Assembly (NCBI GenBank): GCA_905479535.1
Contig: CAJQMW010000309.1
Location: 1 to 36,292 of the forward strand
DNA length: 36,292 nt
Direction of reading: 5' to 3'
From: an uncultured Maribacter sp.
GTDB lineage: Bacteria; Bacteroidota; Bacteroidia; Flavobacteriales; Flavobacteriaceae
This document shows positions 6,534 to 14,611 of this stretch, piece by piece. Both the position numbers and the translations under genes were made by a program. Position 1 is the stretch's first letter, and the number at the start of each line of letters is the position of its first letter. Below the pieces are notes generated by a model, which did no database searches, was not told where the DNA came from, and was given only the letters and a program-made list of their open reading frames with translations.

Positions 6534-9500
6534 TTGACGCATTCCTCCATTCAACAACTATTCGCACAGTCTTCCAACATCGGAAAACTGAGGGACGCTA
6601 TTGCCGAATCTGAAGGCGAGGCCAAGGCGAGGGTATACATTAAAGGACTTACGGGCTCCTCGCTCTCCTTTGTCATGCCAGATGTATTTAAACAAACCGA
6701 CGCACCTTTTTTATTGGTTTTTAATGATAAGGAGGAGGCAGCCTATTACCTAAATGATTTGGAACGGCTTGTTGGGGAAAACGACGTGCTTTTCTATCCG
6801 GGCAGCTATCGCAGACCATATCAAATAGAGGAGACGGACAATGCCAATGTCTTGTTGCGGGCCGAAGTGTTGAACCGTATCAACTCGCGTAAAAAGCCAG
6901 CCATCATCGTTACCTATCCGGATGCCCTTTTTGAAAAAGTGGTTACCCGTAAGGAGTTGGACAAAAACACCCTTAAAATAAAGCTGGACGATACGCTTTC
7001 ATTGGATTTTTTAAACGAAGTCCTTTTTGAGTATAAGTTTAAACGAGTGGATTTCGTTACGGAACCAGGTGAGTTTTCCGTGCGTGGGGGAATTGTAGAC
7101 GTGTTCTCCTTTTCACACGATGAGCCCTATCGCATTGAATTTTTTGGGGACGAAGTGGATAGCATACGAACCTTTGACGTAGAGACGCAGCTTTCTACGC
7201 AAAAGGTGAAGAAAATCAGCATTATCCCAAATGTGGCCAATAAAATGCTCCATGAAAAACGGGAAAGTTTCCTCAAGTACATATCTGCTAACACCGTCCT
7301 GTTTACGAAAAATACCGATTTCCTTTTTGACCGTTTGGATGATTTTTTTGTAAAAGCAAAAGAGGCATTTTTAAAATTATCAAAGGAAATAATACACGCT
7401 GAACCGTCAGCATTGTTCCTAAATTCCAAACAGTTTAAAGAGCAGTTACAAGATTTTAGATTAATTTCCCTCAACCCTATCCAAGATGACGGTTCAGTAA
7501 TTCAATTCAATACCAAACCGCAACCTTCTTTCAATAAGAAATTTGATTTATTGATAGAAAACCTTAACGAGAACCACTCCAAAGGTTATTCCAACTATAT
7601 CTTCTGCGCATCGGAGCAACAGGCGAAACGTTTCCATGATATTTTTGAGGAAGTTGGGCAACAAGTGCATTATAAGACCATTGTCTTTCCATTGCATCAA
7701 GGATTCATCGATGACGACCTTAAACTTGTATGCTATACGGACCATCAAATATTTGAACGCTACCATAAATTCCATTTGAAAAATGGATACGCCAAGAAGC
7801 AGGCCATTACGCTTAAGGATTTGAACAAATTGGAAATTGGGGACTATGTTACCCATATAGACCATGGTATAGGCAAATTTGGGGGACTTCAAAAAATTGA
7901 TGTAGAGGGCAGGAAACAGGAGGCCATTAAATTAATGTACGGTGAACGGGATATTCTTTACGTGAGTATTCATTCCTTACACAAAATATCCAAATTCAAC
8001 GGTAAGGATGGTGCTCCCCCAAAAATCTATAAATTAGGTTCCGGCGCTTGGAAAAAGGTCAAGGACAAGACCAAGTCCCGGGTAAAGAAAATAGCTTTTG
8101 ACCTTATAAAAGTATATGCCAAAAGGCGCTTGGAGAAAGGGTTTCAATACAATCCGGACAGTTACCTGCAGAACGAACTCGAAGCTTCCTTTATTTACGA
8201 GGACACCCCGGACCAGAGCACCGCTACGGAAGATATTAAAAAAGACATGGAGAGCGAACGTCCCATGGACCGCTTGATCTGTGGCGATGTCGGCTTTGGC
8301 AAGACCGAAGTTGCCATTCGTGCCGCATTTAAGGCCGTGGACAACGGTAAACAAGTAGCCGTGCTCGTACCCACAACCATTTTGGCGTTCCAACATCACC
8401 GTACGTTTACCGAGCGTTTGAAGGAGATGCCAGTTACGGTAGATTATCTAAACCGATTCCGAACGGCGAAGGAGCGTAGGGAAACCTTGGAAAAATTGGA
8501 AGCAGGGAGAGTGGACATTCTTATAGGTACGCATCAATTGGTCAACAAAAAGGTGAAGTTTAAGGATTTAGGTCTTTTAATCGTGGACGAGGAACAAAAA
8601 TTTGGTGTGGCGGTAAAGGACAAGTTGAAATCCATTAAAGAAAATGTGGATGTCCTTACCTTGACCGCAACGCCCATCCCCAGAACTTTGCAATTTAGTC
8701 TAATGGCGGCGAGGGACCTCTCCGTCATCAATACGGCTCCACCAAACCGATATCCCATAGAAAGTAGCGTAATCCGATTTAACGAAGAGACCATACGGGA
8801 CGCGATTAGTTACGAAATTGAGCGTGGAGGACAGGTGTTCTTCATTCACAACCGAATAGAAAATATAAAAGAAGTCGCCGGTATGATCCAGCGTTTGGTG
8901 CCCGATGCCAAAGTAGGTATTGGACATGGACAGATGGAAGGGAAAAGACTGGAAAACTTAATGCTAGGGTTTATAAACGGGGAGTTCGATGTATTGGTTT
9001 CCACGACCATTGTTGAAAGTGGCCTGGACGTAACCAATGCCAACACCATCTTTATAAATAACGCCAATAATTTTGGGCTTAGCGACCTACACCAAATGCG
9101 TGGTCGTGTTGGACGTGGCAACAAAAAAGCCTTCTGCTACTTCATAACACCACCGTACGATGTAATGACGACCGATGCGCGTAAACGAATTGAGGCGCTT
9201 GAGCAGTTTACGGAACTGGGAAGTGGTTTTAACATTGCCATGAAAGATTTGGAAATTCGTGGTGCGGGGGATTTGTTGGGCGGGGAGCAAAGCGGCTTTA
9301 TTAATGAAATAGGTTTTGAAACCTATCAAAAGATATTGGCAGAAGCTATAGATGAACTTAAGGAAAACGAGTTCAAGGAACTATATGAAGAGGTGGAAGG
9401 CAAAATTGATAAGATTTTTGTGAAAGAAACCCAAATCGATTCTGATTTTGAACTCCTTTTCCCGGACGATTACATCAATAACATTACAGAGCGATTAACG

Positions 9501-9905
9501 CTATATACAGATTTAAACCAGGTCAAAAACGAAGAAGAACTGCAAAAGTTCGAGGCGCAATTGGTGGACCGTTTTGGTGAACTTCCCACCAATGCCGAGG
9601 ATTTATTGAATTCAGTTCGCATAAAATGGATAGCGAGCAACATAGGGCTCGAAAAAATAGTGATGAAAAAAGGTAAGTTGATCGGTTACTTTATTGCGGA
9701 CCAACAATCGGAATTTTATCAAAGTCCCACGTTCACCAAAGTACTTCAGTTCGTACAGAGTCATCCTCAGCATTGCAAGATGAAAGAAAAAAATACCCGG
9801 AACGGACTACGCCTTTTATTGACTTTTGACAACATCACGTCCGTTGACAAAGCCTTGAAAGCATTGGAGCCTTTAGACACGAAAAAAGCAATCATAGCTG
9901 AATAG
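6534..9905 (+). CDS. mfd: Transcription-repair coupling factor Mfd
   Basis: DNA translocase that removes stalled RNA polymerase and recruits UvrA (1123 aa, typical length). Order of domains: UvrB-like N-terminal module with the FLLVFNDKEEAAYYLND and LFYPGSYRRPYQIEETDNAN segments; the RNA-polymerase-interacting CarD-like domain at about 427-490 (GDYVTHIDHGIGKFGG); the helicase module with Walker A GDVGFGKTEVA near 583, DEEQ near 684, TATPIPRT near 710 and the VESGLDV to QMRGRVGRG block at about 827-862; then the C-terminal TRCF domain. The start is TTG at 6534: an in-frame TAG lies six bases upstream and the first ATG is near codon 48, inside conserved sequence. It diverges from the broken flavoprotein. 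Confidence 0.97.
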   Translation: MTHSSIQQLFAQSSNIGKLRDAIAESEGEAKARVYIKGLTGSSLSFVMPDVFKQTDAPFLLVFNDKEEAAYYLNDLERLVGENDVLFYPGSYRRPYQIEETDNANVLLRAEVLNRINSRKKPAIIVTYPDALFEKVVTRKELDKNTLKIKLDDTLSLDFLNEVLFEYKFKRVDFVTEPGEFSVRGGIVDVFSFSHDEPYRIEFFGDEVDSIRTFDVETQLSTQKVKKISIIPNVANKMLHEKRESFLKYISANTVLFTKNTDFLFDRLDDFFVKAKEAFLKLSKEIIHAEPSALFLNSKQFKEQLQDFRLISLNPIQDDGSVIQFNTKPQPSFNKKFDLLIENLNENHSKGYSNYIFCASEQQAKRFHDIFEEVGQQVHYKTIVFPLHQGFIDDDLKLVCYTDHQIFERYHKFHLKNGYAKKQAITLKDLNKLEIGDYVTHIDHGIGKFGGLQKIDVEGRKQEAIKLMYGERDILYVSIHSLHKISKFNGKDGAPPKIYKLGSGAWKKVKDKTKSRVKKIAFDLIKVYAKRRLEKGFQYNPDSYLQNELEASFIYEDTPDQSTATEDIKKDMESERPMDRLICGDVGFGKTEVAIRAAFKAVDNGKQVAVLVPTTILAFQHHRTFTERLKEMPVTVDYLNRFRTAKERRETLEKLEAGRVDILIGTHQLVNKKVKFKDLGLLIVDEEQKFGVAVKDKLKSIKENVDVLTLTATPIPRTLQFSLMAARDLSVINTAPPNRYPIESSVIRFNEETIRDAISYEIERGGQVFFIHNRIENIKEVAGMIQRLVPDAKVGIGHGQMEGKRLENLMLGFINGEFDVLVSTTIVESGLDVTNANTIFINNANNFGLSDLHQMRGRVGRGNKKAFCYFITPPYDVMTTDARKRIEALEQFTELGSGFNIAMKDLEIRGAGDLLGGEQSGFINEIGFETYQKILAEAIDELKENEFKELYEEVEGKIDKIFVKETQIDSDFELLFPDDYINNITERLTLYTDLNQVKNEEELQKFEAQLVDRFGELPTNAEDLLNSVRIKWIASNIGLEKIVMKKGKLIGYFIADQQSEFYQSPTFTKVLQFVQSHPQHCKMKEKNTRNGLRLLLTFDNITSVDKALKALEPLDTKKAIIAE

Positions 9906-9956
9906 AGCTCAGCGTGTTTTTAATAAAAGTACCGTTACATAAAACCATCAAAACTA

Positions 9957-9977
9957 CCGGAATACCGGCTTTTCCGG
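9957..9977. repeat. Short CCGG inverted repeat upstream of the XRE gene
   Basis: Arms CCGGAA (9957-9962) and TTCCGG (9972-9977) flank a loop that itself holds another CCGG; a further GCCG follows. It lies about 100 bases before the XRE regulator start and 50 after mfd. No T-tract follows, so a terminator is unlikely; it could be an operator or chance. Confidence 0.3.
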
Positions 9978-10073
9978 CAAATGCCGTGATAATGTCGGGT
10001 CAAATTTCAAAAAGTTCATAGGTTTGGTTTTATCTTGATTGTAACATTGTGGAAACATTTTAAATGCAACATC

Positions 10074-10883
10074 ATGAAACAACCACTATTAGGAATTAAA
10101 ATCACCGAACTACGGAAGCAAAAAGGATTTACACAAGAGGAATTGGTAGACTTGTGCAATATAAATGTCCGTACCCTACAGCGAATAGAGAGCGGTGAAG
10201 TGAGCCCAAGAAGCTATACGATAAAAACCATTTTATCCGCATTGGACCAAGACTACGAGGAATTGTATGAGAAAGATACGGAAACGTCCGAAATTCTTAA
10301 CTTAAATTCAGCCAAAGAAGCGAGCTCAGTTCATAAATTATTGACGTTCGCCTGGATATCCGGCATTATTTATTTTCTTCTTGGAGTTCCGGAAGGAATC
10401 GCCGATTGGTTTCGGTTTTCAGAGGATGAACTAATTTTTGGTACCGCGGGGCACCTTGCTTTAAAAATTGGAGCATTCGTTTTTTACGCTTTTACCCTCT
10501 ACGGCTTTTTGATAGCGGGAAAACTACTGAAAAACTACTTGATGAAGATCATCTCTATTTTGATGCTCTTCGCCCTCTTTTTCTTTTACCTTTTCGATGG
10601 CATCTCTCTTTTTAAACCTTCCGTTGCCGTAGAAGCTATTTTAGTGGCAGAAAGTATCCTTACGGGAATATTGGGAGTCCTCTTCGGAATAGCCATCATC
10701 AAGTCTCAGAAGCAATTGGGGTCCTTGGCCTATGCAGCCGGAGGCATGGAAATTTTGGCAGCATTCTTTCTGCTGACCATTGTTCTTGCTCCCTTAGGTT
10801 TGTTGTTGTTATTGCCTGCGATAATTTTAGAAGTGGTGTTACTTTATAAGTTAAGTACCATGGTAAAGGCGTATAAAAGGTGA
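10074..10883 (+). CDS. Membrane-anchored XRE-type HTH regulator
   Basis: A 269-aa protein with an N-terminal XRE helix-turn-helix at about residues 5-60 (LGIKITELRKQKGFTQEELVDLC, then NVRTLQRIESGEVSPRSYTIKTIL), a short linker, and then five or so hydrophobic segments from about residue 95 to the end, including FAWISGIIYFLLG, IGAFVFYAFTLYGFLIAG, ILMLFALFFFYLF, AILVAESILTGILGVLFGI and LGLLLLLPAIILEVVLLY. The architecture suggests a one-component membrane regulator that senses a signal in or across the inner membrane; target genes are unknown. The ATG at 10074 is chosen because it starts directly before the HTH; an upstream in-frame start would add 13 unconserved-looking residues. Confidence 0.8.
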   Translation: MKQPLLGIKITELRKQKGFTQEELVDLCNINVRTLQRIESGEVSPRSYTIKTILSALDQDYEELYEKDTETSEILNLNSAKEASSVHKLLTFAWISGIIYFLLGVPEGIADWFRFSEDELIFGTAGHLALKIGAFVFYAFTLYGFLIAGKLLKNYLMKIISILMLFALFFFYLFDGISLFKPSVAVEAILVAESILTGILGVLFGIAIIKSQKQLGSLAYAAGGMEILAAFFLLTIVLAPLGLLLLLPAIILEVVLLYKLSTMVKAYKR

Positions 10884-10948
10884 AAACTATTCAAGGTTAG
10901 TGTTTAAAATTACGTATCTTCATCTTCTTCTAACCCACAATTAGAAAA

Positions 10949-11281
10949 ATGACCATACCCACACTACCCTTCTCATTGGCGGAGAAATCTGCTATCGTAA
11001 AATTGATGTATTCCGTAATTCTTGCTGATGGACATGTTCACCCTGGAGAAATCGATGCTTTTAAGCAATTCATGCATGCCTTCGATTTTGACAGTAATTT
11101 TATACAACAGTCAAATGCCATTAGTCAAGAACAAGGTGAAATGATTCTTACGAACATGCCAACCGAAAAAAAGAAAATTTTTGTCCAACTCTTAGAGGAT
11201 ATGGCCAAATCAGATGGTTTTGTCCATGAAAAAGAAATAGCATTGATTCTCAATTTCTGTACCACCATAGGCATCGGGTAA
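10949..11281 (+). CDS. TerB-like domain protein
   Basis: A 110-aa soluble all-alpha protein of the TerB type. It has the duplicated acidic signature of that fold: ILADGHVHPGEID near residues 27-39 and MAKSDGFVHEKEIALI near 85-100, each with the spaced Asp/Glu/His residues expected to bind metal. In flavobacteria such stand-alone TerB domains are frequent and their role is not defined; tellurite resistance should not be assumed, since no other ter genes are nearby. It follows the XRE gene by 65 bases on the same strand, which may mean cotranscription. Confidence 0.7.
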   Translation: MTIPTLPFSLAEKSAIVKLMYSVILADGHVHPGEIDAFKQFMHAFDFDSNFIQQSNAISQEQGEMILTNMPTEKKKIFVQLLEDMAKSDGFVHEKEIALILNFCTTIGIG

Positions 11282-11387
11282 GAAAGATAAATCATGTTCT
11301 TTTTATGCCATAGGGCAGTACGCTAGAATGGTTGTGATTTCAGTATCTTTAAAAGGTCGGTTACGTCCGCTCCAAACTAAAGCTATC

Positions 11388-12671
11388 ATGAAGCACCTAT
11401 CAGTTTTCCTCGTTTATCTTCTCCTCCTCGTCTCTTGTAAAAGCGAACCAAAAGAAAATCCGGTCAATGAACCAACCGTTGTAACGGATCAGGCCAAAGC
11501 ACGGTTGGATTCCGTTTTGCAAAGCTTCGTAGATTCCAGGAATGTCGCAGGAGTTTCCGCCCTTATTTACGAGAAGGACCAAGAAGTTTATTTCAATACT
11601 TTTGGTTATGCAGATAGAGAGGCCAAGGACAAAATGGACCGCAATACCATTGTCCAAATCTATTCCATGACCAAACCGATAACTGGGGTCGCCTTAATGA
11701 CGTTATATGAGGAAGGTAAGTTCAAATTGGATGACCCACTGTCCAAATATGCCCCGGAGTTTGCCGATATGAAGGTATATGTTGGAGAAGATGCAAACCG
11801 AAATCCCATTCTTGAAGATGCAAACCGAGCAATCACTATACAAGATATTACCCGCCATACGGCAGGTTTTAAACGGGGTGCAGACTCCACTTATCTAGGC
11901 CAACTCCTTGCCGAGGCAGATCCACTAAACCGTGACAACACATTGAATCAGATGGCCGAGAAAATGGGAGCCATACCGTTGGCCTTTCATCCCGGCGAGC
12001 AATGGGAGTATGGCCCCAGTGTAGACGTACAAGCATTTATGGTAAAGCGCATCTCTGGGATACCCTATGCCGAGTACGTCCAAAAAAATGTTCTGGACAA
12101 ATTAGGGATGCAAAAGACCCGTTATTTCATTCCAGAGGAGGACCGTAAAGATTTTGCTGCGATGTATGTTAGAAAAGGAGAAGGGGAATTGGTACGGGAT
12201 TCCCTCACCTACGATAATTATATCAAACGTTGGCCATTGACCCGTGGTGGATCAGGACTCACCTCTACGTTGGACAATTATATGAAATTCGCCAAAATGC
12301 TAGTGCATAATGGCACCTTGGACAGTATTACCATTCTAAAGCCAGAAACAGTAAAACTCATGGCTTCTAACCAATTGGCAGATAGTGTCACTGAGCGCTC
12401 CTTTCTCCCCAGCAAAGGGCAGGTAGGTTTCGGAATCGATTTTGCCGTAAGAGTGGAACCCCCGGCATCGCCTGATGAGAATATGGGGGAAGTAGGAGAG
12501 TTCTTTTGGGACGGGGCGGCATCTACTCTCTTTTGGGTAGATCCTAAAAACGAACTTACAGCCGTTCTTTTTGTTCAATTATTCCCCTATGACCCCATAG
12601 GGCTTCATAAAAGTTTTAGGGATGCGGTTTATGGGCCATACAAACCCGCTACAATTAACAGTATGGATTAG
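11388..12671 (+). CDS. Serine hydrolase lipoprotein, beta-lactamase/PBP fold
   Basis: Predicted lipoprotein (427 aa) of the class C beta-lactamase/penicillin-binding-protein fold; more likely an esterase or peptidase than an antibiotic-resistance enzyme. The start at 11388 gives MKHLSVFLVYLLLLVSC with the lipobox Cys near 17; the open frame 60 bases upstream adds a basic stretch that would spoil the signal. Catalytic SxxK is SMTK in QIYSMTKPITGVAL. The second motif region is EQWEYGPSVDVQ, with the catalytic Tyr, and a WDGAASTLFWVDP segment corresponds to the third motif region. A 15-base direct repeat at 11787 and 11814 duplicates the residues EDANR with a nine-codon period. It precedes an amidohydrolase lipoprotein by 65 bases. 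Confidence 0.88.
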   Translation: MKHLSVFLVYLLLLVSCKSEPKENPVNEPTVVTDQAKARLDSVLQSFVDSRNVAGVSALIYEKDQEVYFNTFGYADREAKDKMDRNTIVQIYSMTKPITGVALMTLYEEGKFKLDDPLSKYAPEFADMKVYVGEDANRNPILEDANRAITIQDITRHTAGFKRGADSTYLGQLLAEADPLNRDNTLNQMAEKMGAIPLAFHPGEQWEYGPSVDVQAFMVKRISGIPYAEYVQKNVLDKLGMQKTRYFIPEEDRKDFAAMYVRKGEGELVRDSLTYDNYIKRWPLTRGGSGLTSTLDNYMKFAKMLVHNGTLDSITILKPETVKLMASNQLADSVTERSFLPSKGQVGFGIDFAVRVEPPASPDENMGEVGEFFWDGAASTLFWVDPKNELTAVLFVQLFPYDPIGLHKSFRDAVYGPYKPATINSMD

Positions 12672-12736
12672 TAAAATTAACAGTAAGCCCAAATATCAGC
12701 GTATAATACCTACTTTTAAAGAAACACTGTCAGCCC

Positions 12737-14407
12737 ATGCCAAAGACCTACTGGAGAAATATTTTTTTACTTATTTCTATAACACTAATCCTGATCTTCA
12801 CAGCATGCAGAAAAAAGGTACTAGCGGCAGAACTTGTAATTACGAACGCCACCATATGGACCGGAAATAAAGAACAGCCCATGGCGACTGCCATGGCAAT
12901 ATCCGGTGATACACTTATAGAAATTGGTAGTGATATTGATATGGAAGCATTTATAGGGCCCAATACACAGCTAATGGATATGGAAGGTGCATTCATTACT
13001 CCAGGGTTTATAGATAGTCATGTCCATTTAATGATGGGAGGCAATGCATTACTTAGCGTGGAATTACGAGATGCCGATACCCCGGAAGAGTTTATCAAAC
13101 GTATTACAGAATACGCCGCTGCTTTGAAACCTGGCGCCTGGGTTTTGGAGGGAAATTGGGACCATACCCTATGGGGCGGAGCGCTGCCCAAAAAGGAATG
13201 GATTGATGAGTTTACCAAGCAAAACCCTGTAGCCCTGTACCGATTGGACGGACACATGATTTTAGCAAATTCCTTGGCATTGGAGCTCGCAGGAATCGAT
13301 AAAAATACGCCAGAAATAGTCGGAGGTGAAATCGTTAGACATACTGATGGCACACCAACAGGAATATTAAAGGATAACGCCATGAACGTTGTCTTTGAAA
13401 AAATAACCCCCATGACCCTGGTACAAAAAGAGAACGCCCTAGGGGAAGCTATGGACTACCTACTTTCCAACGGAGTTACCTCCGTTCATGATGTAGACAG
13501 TTTGGGCACGTATGCCGTAGCCAAAAAAATAAAGAAAGAAGGAAAATTAGCGATTCGTATTTACGCTATCAATCCCTTAAACCATTGGAATAAAAGGTAT
13601 GAAGGGAGTTTGCAAAGTGATTTTTATTTAAAGACCGGGGGCCTAAAAGGTTTTGTGGATGGTTCCTTAGGCTCCCATACGGCGGCCTTTAGGACTCCTT
13701 ACACGGACAAACCAACCGACAGTGGTTTTTTTATCAATTCAGAAGAAAAGTTGTACGAATGGATTAAGACGGCGGACAAGGAGAATCTACAGGTTTTGGT
13801 GCATGCCATAGGCGATAGGGCGATACACTCCATATTAGATATTTTTGAAAAAGTAAGCGAGGAGGAAGGGATTAAGGATCGCCGCTTTCGGATAGAGCAT
13901 GTACAGCATATTGAGCCCAAGGATATACCTAGACTTTCCCATTTAAACATTATTGCCAGCATGCAACCTTATCATGCCATTGACGATGGCCGGTGGGCAG
14001 AGGAATTAATAGGTCCCGAACGTGTTAAAACCACCTATGCCTTTAAGGACTTGTTGGATGCAAAAACGGTCCTTACATTTGGTAGTGATTGGCCCGTTGC
14101 CCCGGCCACACCTCTAGAAGGAATCTATGCTGCCGTTACACGACGTACGCTTGATGATAAAAATCCAGAGGGATGGGTACCCGTACAAAAAATTACAGCC
14201 GAGGAAGCATTACTCGCCTATACCAAGAATGGTGCCTTCGCATCCTTTGAAGAAGATTTAAAGGGAACGCTAGAGCCCGGCAAGCTGGCCGATTTTGTAG
14301 TTCTTGATAAGAACATCCTTAATGTGATGCCAAACCAAATAAAGAATATTAGAGTATTGCAGACTTTTGTAGGTGGCAAAAAAGTTTTTGAGACTACATC
14401 CGATTAG
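12737..14407 (+). CDS. YtcJ-like amidohydrolase lipoprotein
   Basis: Metal-dependent amidohydrolase of the amidohydrolase-3 (YtcJ) group, 556 aa, with an N-terminal lipoprotein signal (NIFLLISITLILIFTAC, Cys near 24). Metal and catalytic motifs: GFIDSHVHLMMG (HxH) near 94-105, the NWDHTLWGG segment, KGFVDGSLGSHTAAF, VHAIGDRAIH, RIEHVQHI and FGSDWPVAPATPLEGIYAAVTRRT, which holds the final Asp. The C-terminal strands ADFVVLDKNIL and VLQTFVGGKKVFE complete the small beta sandwich. The substrate is unknown; the family hydrolyses exocyclic amides or formamides. Its TAG stop (14405-14407) is the first three bases of a long foldback element, so the native C-terminus may have been slightly altered, although the domain looks complete. 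Confidence 0.9.
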   Translation: MPKTYWRNIFLLISITLILIFTACRKKVLAAELVITNATIWTGNKEQPMATAMAISGDTLIEIGSDIDMEAFIGPNTQLMDMEGAFITPGFIDSHVHLMMGGNALLSVELRDADTPEEFIKRITEYAAALKPGAWVLEGNWDHTLWGGALPKKEWIDEFTKQNPVALYRLDGHMILANSLALELAGIDKNTPEIVGGEIVRHTDGTPTGILKDNAMNVVFEKITPMTLVQKENALGEAMDYLLSNGVTSVHDVDSLGTYAVAKKIKKEGKLAIRIYAINPLNHWNKRYEGSLQSDFYLKTGGLKGFVDGSLGSHTAAFRTPYTDKPTDSGFFINSEEKLYEWIKTADKENLQVLVHAIGDRAIHSILDIFEKVSEEEGIKDRRFRIEHVQHIEPKDIPRLSHLNIIASMQPYHAIDDGRWAEELIGPERVKTTYAFKDLLDAKTVLTFGSDWPVAPATPLEGIYAAVTRRTLDDKNPEGWVPVQKITAEEALLAYTKNGAFASFEEDLKGTLEPGKLADFVVLDKNILNVMPNQIKNIRVLQTFVGGKKVFETTSD

Positions 14408-14568
14408 GGCCCGTTAACACTAAACGAAAATCACGGATTTTTTGATGATTTTTTCGGGTTTTTAGGCGGTTTTAGCCAAACATAGTGAGCTACGTTGGCA
14501 AAAAACAACGAAGAAATACGAAAAAAGGGCTAAAAAGCCACTTTTGGGCTTAGTGTTAACAGGCCCTA
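14405..14568. mobile_element. 164-bp foldback, MITE-like element
   Basis: Nearly the whole intergenic region is one imperfect palindrome. Terminal arms TAGGGCCCGTTAACACTAA (14405-14423) and the reverse complement of 14550-14568, TAGGGCCTGTTAACACTAA, differ at one base. The inner halves also pair loosely down to a central hairpin GCCAA...TAG, TGAG, CTA...TTGGC. The element begins and ends with TA, which would fit a TA target duplication as left by Tc1/mariner-type (IS630) transposition. No reading frame lies inside. It could be a non-autonomous transposable element, or a strong bidirectional structure acting as a transcription barrier. No second full copy was seen in the window. Confidence 0.65.
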
Positions 14569-14611
14569 GTTTAACTTAATCTTTTGGTTTAATTTTTGTG
14601 CTATACCTATC

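Noticed and set aside
8034..8399. Minus-strand reading frames inside mfd
   Set aside because: They lie opposite the Mfd helicase domain, lack protein-like features and are shadows of codon usage.
10949..11281. Tellurite resistance gene
   Set aside because: Only a stand-alone TerB-like domain is present; no other ter genes are nearby and the domain is common without that phenotype.
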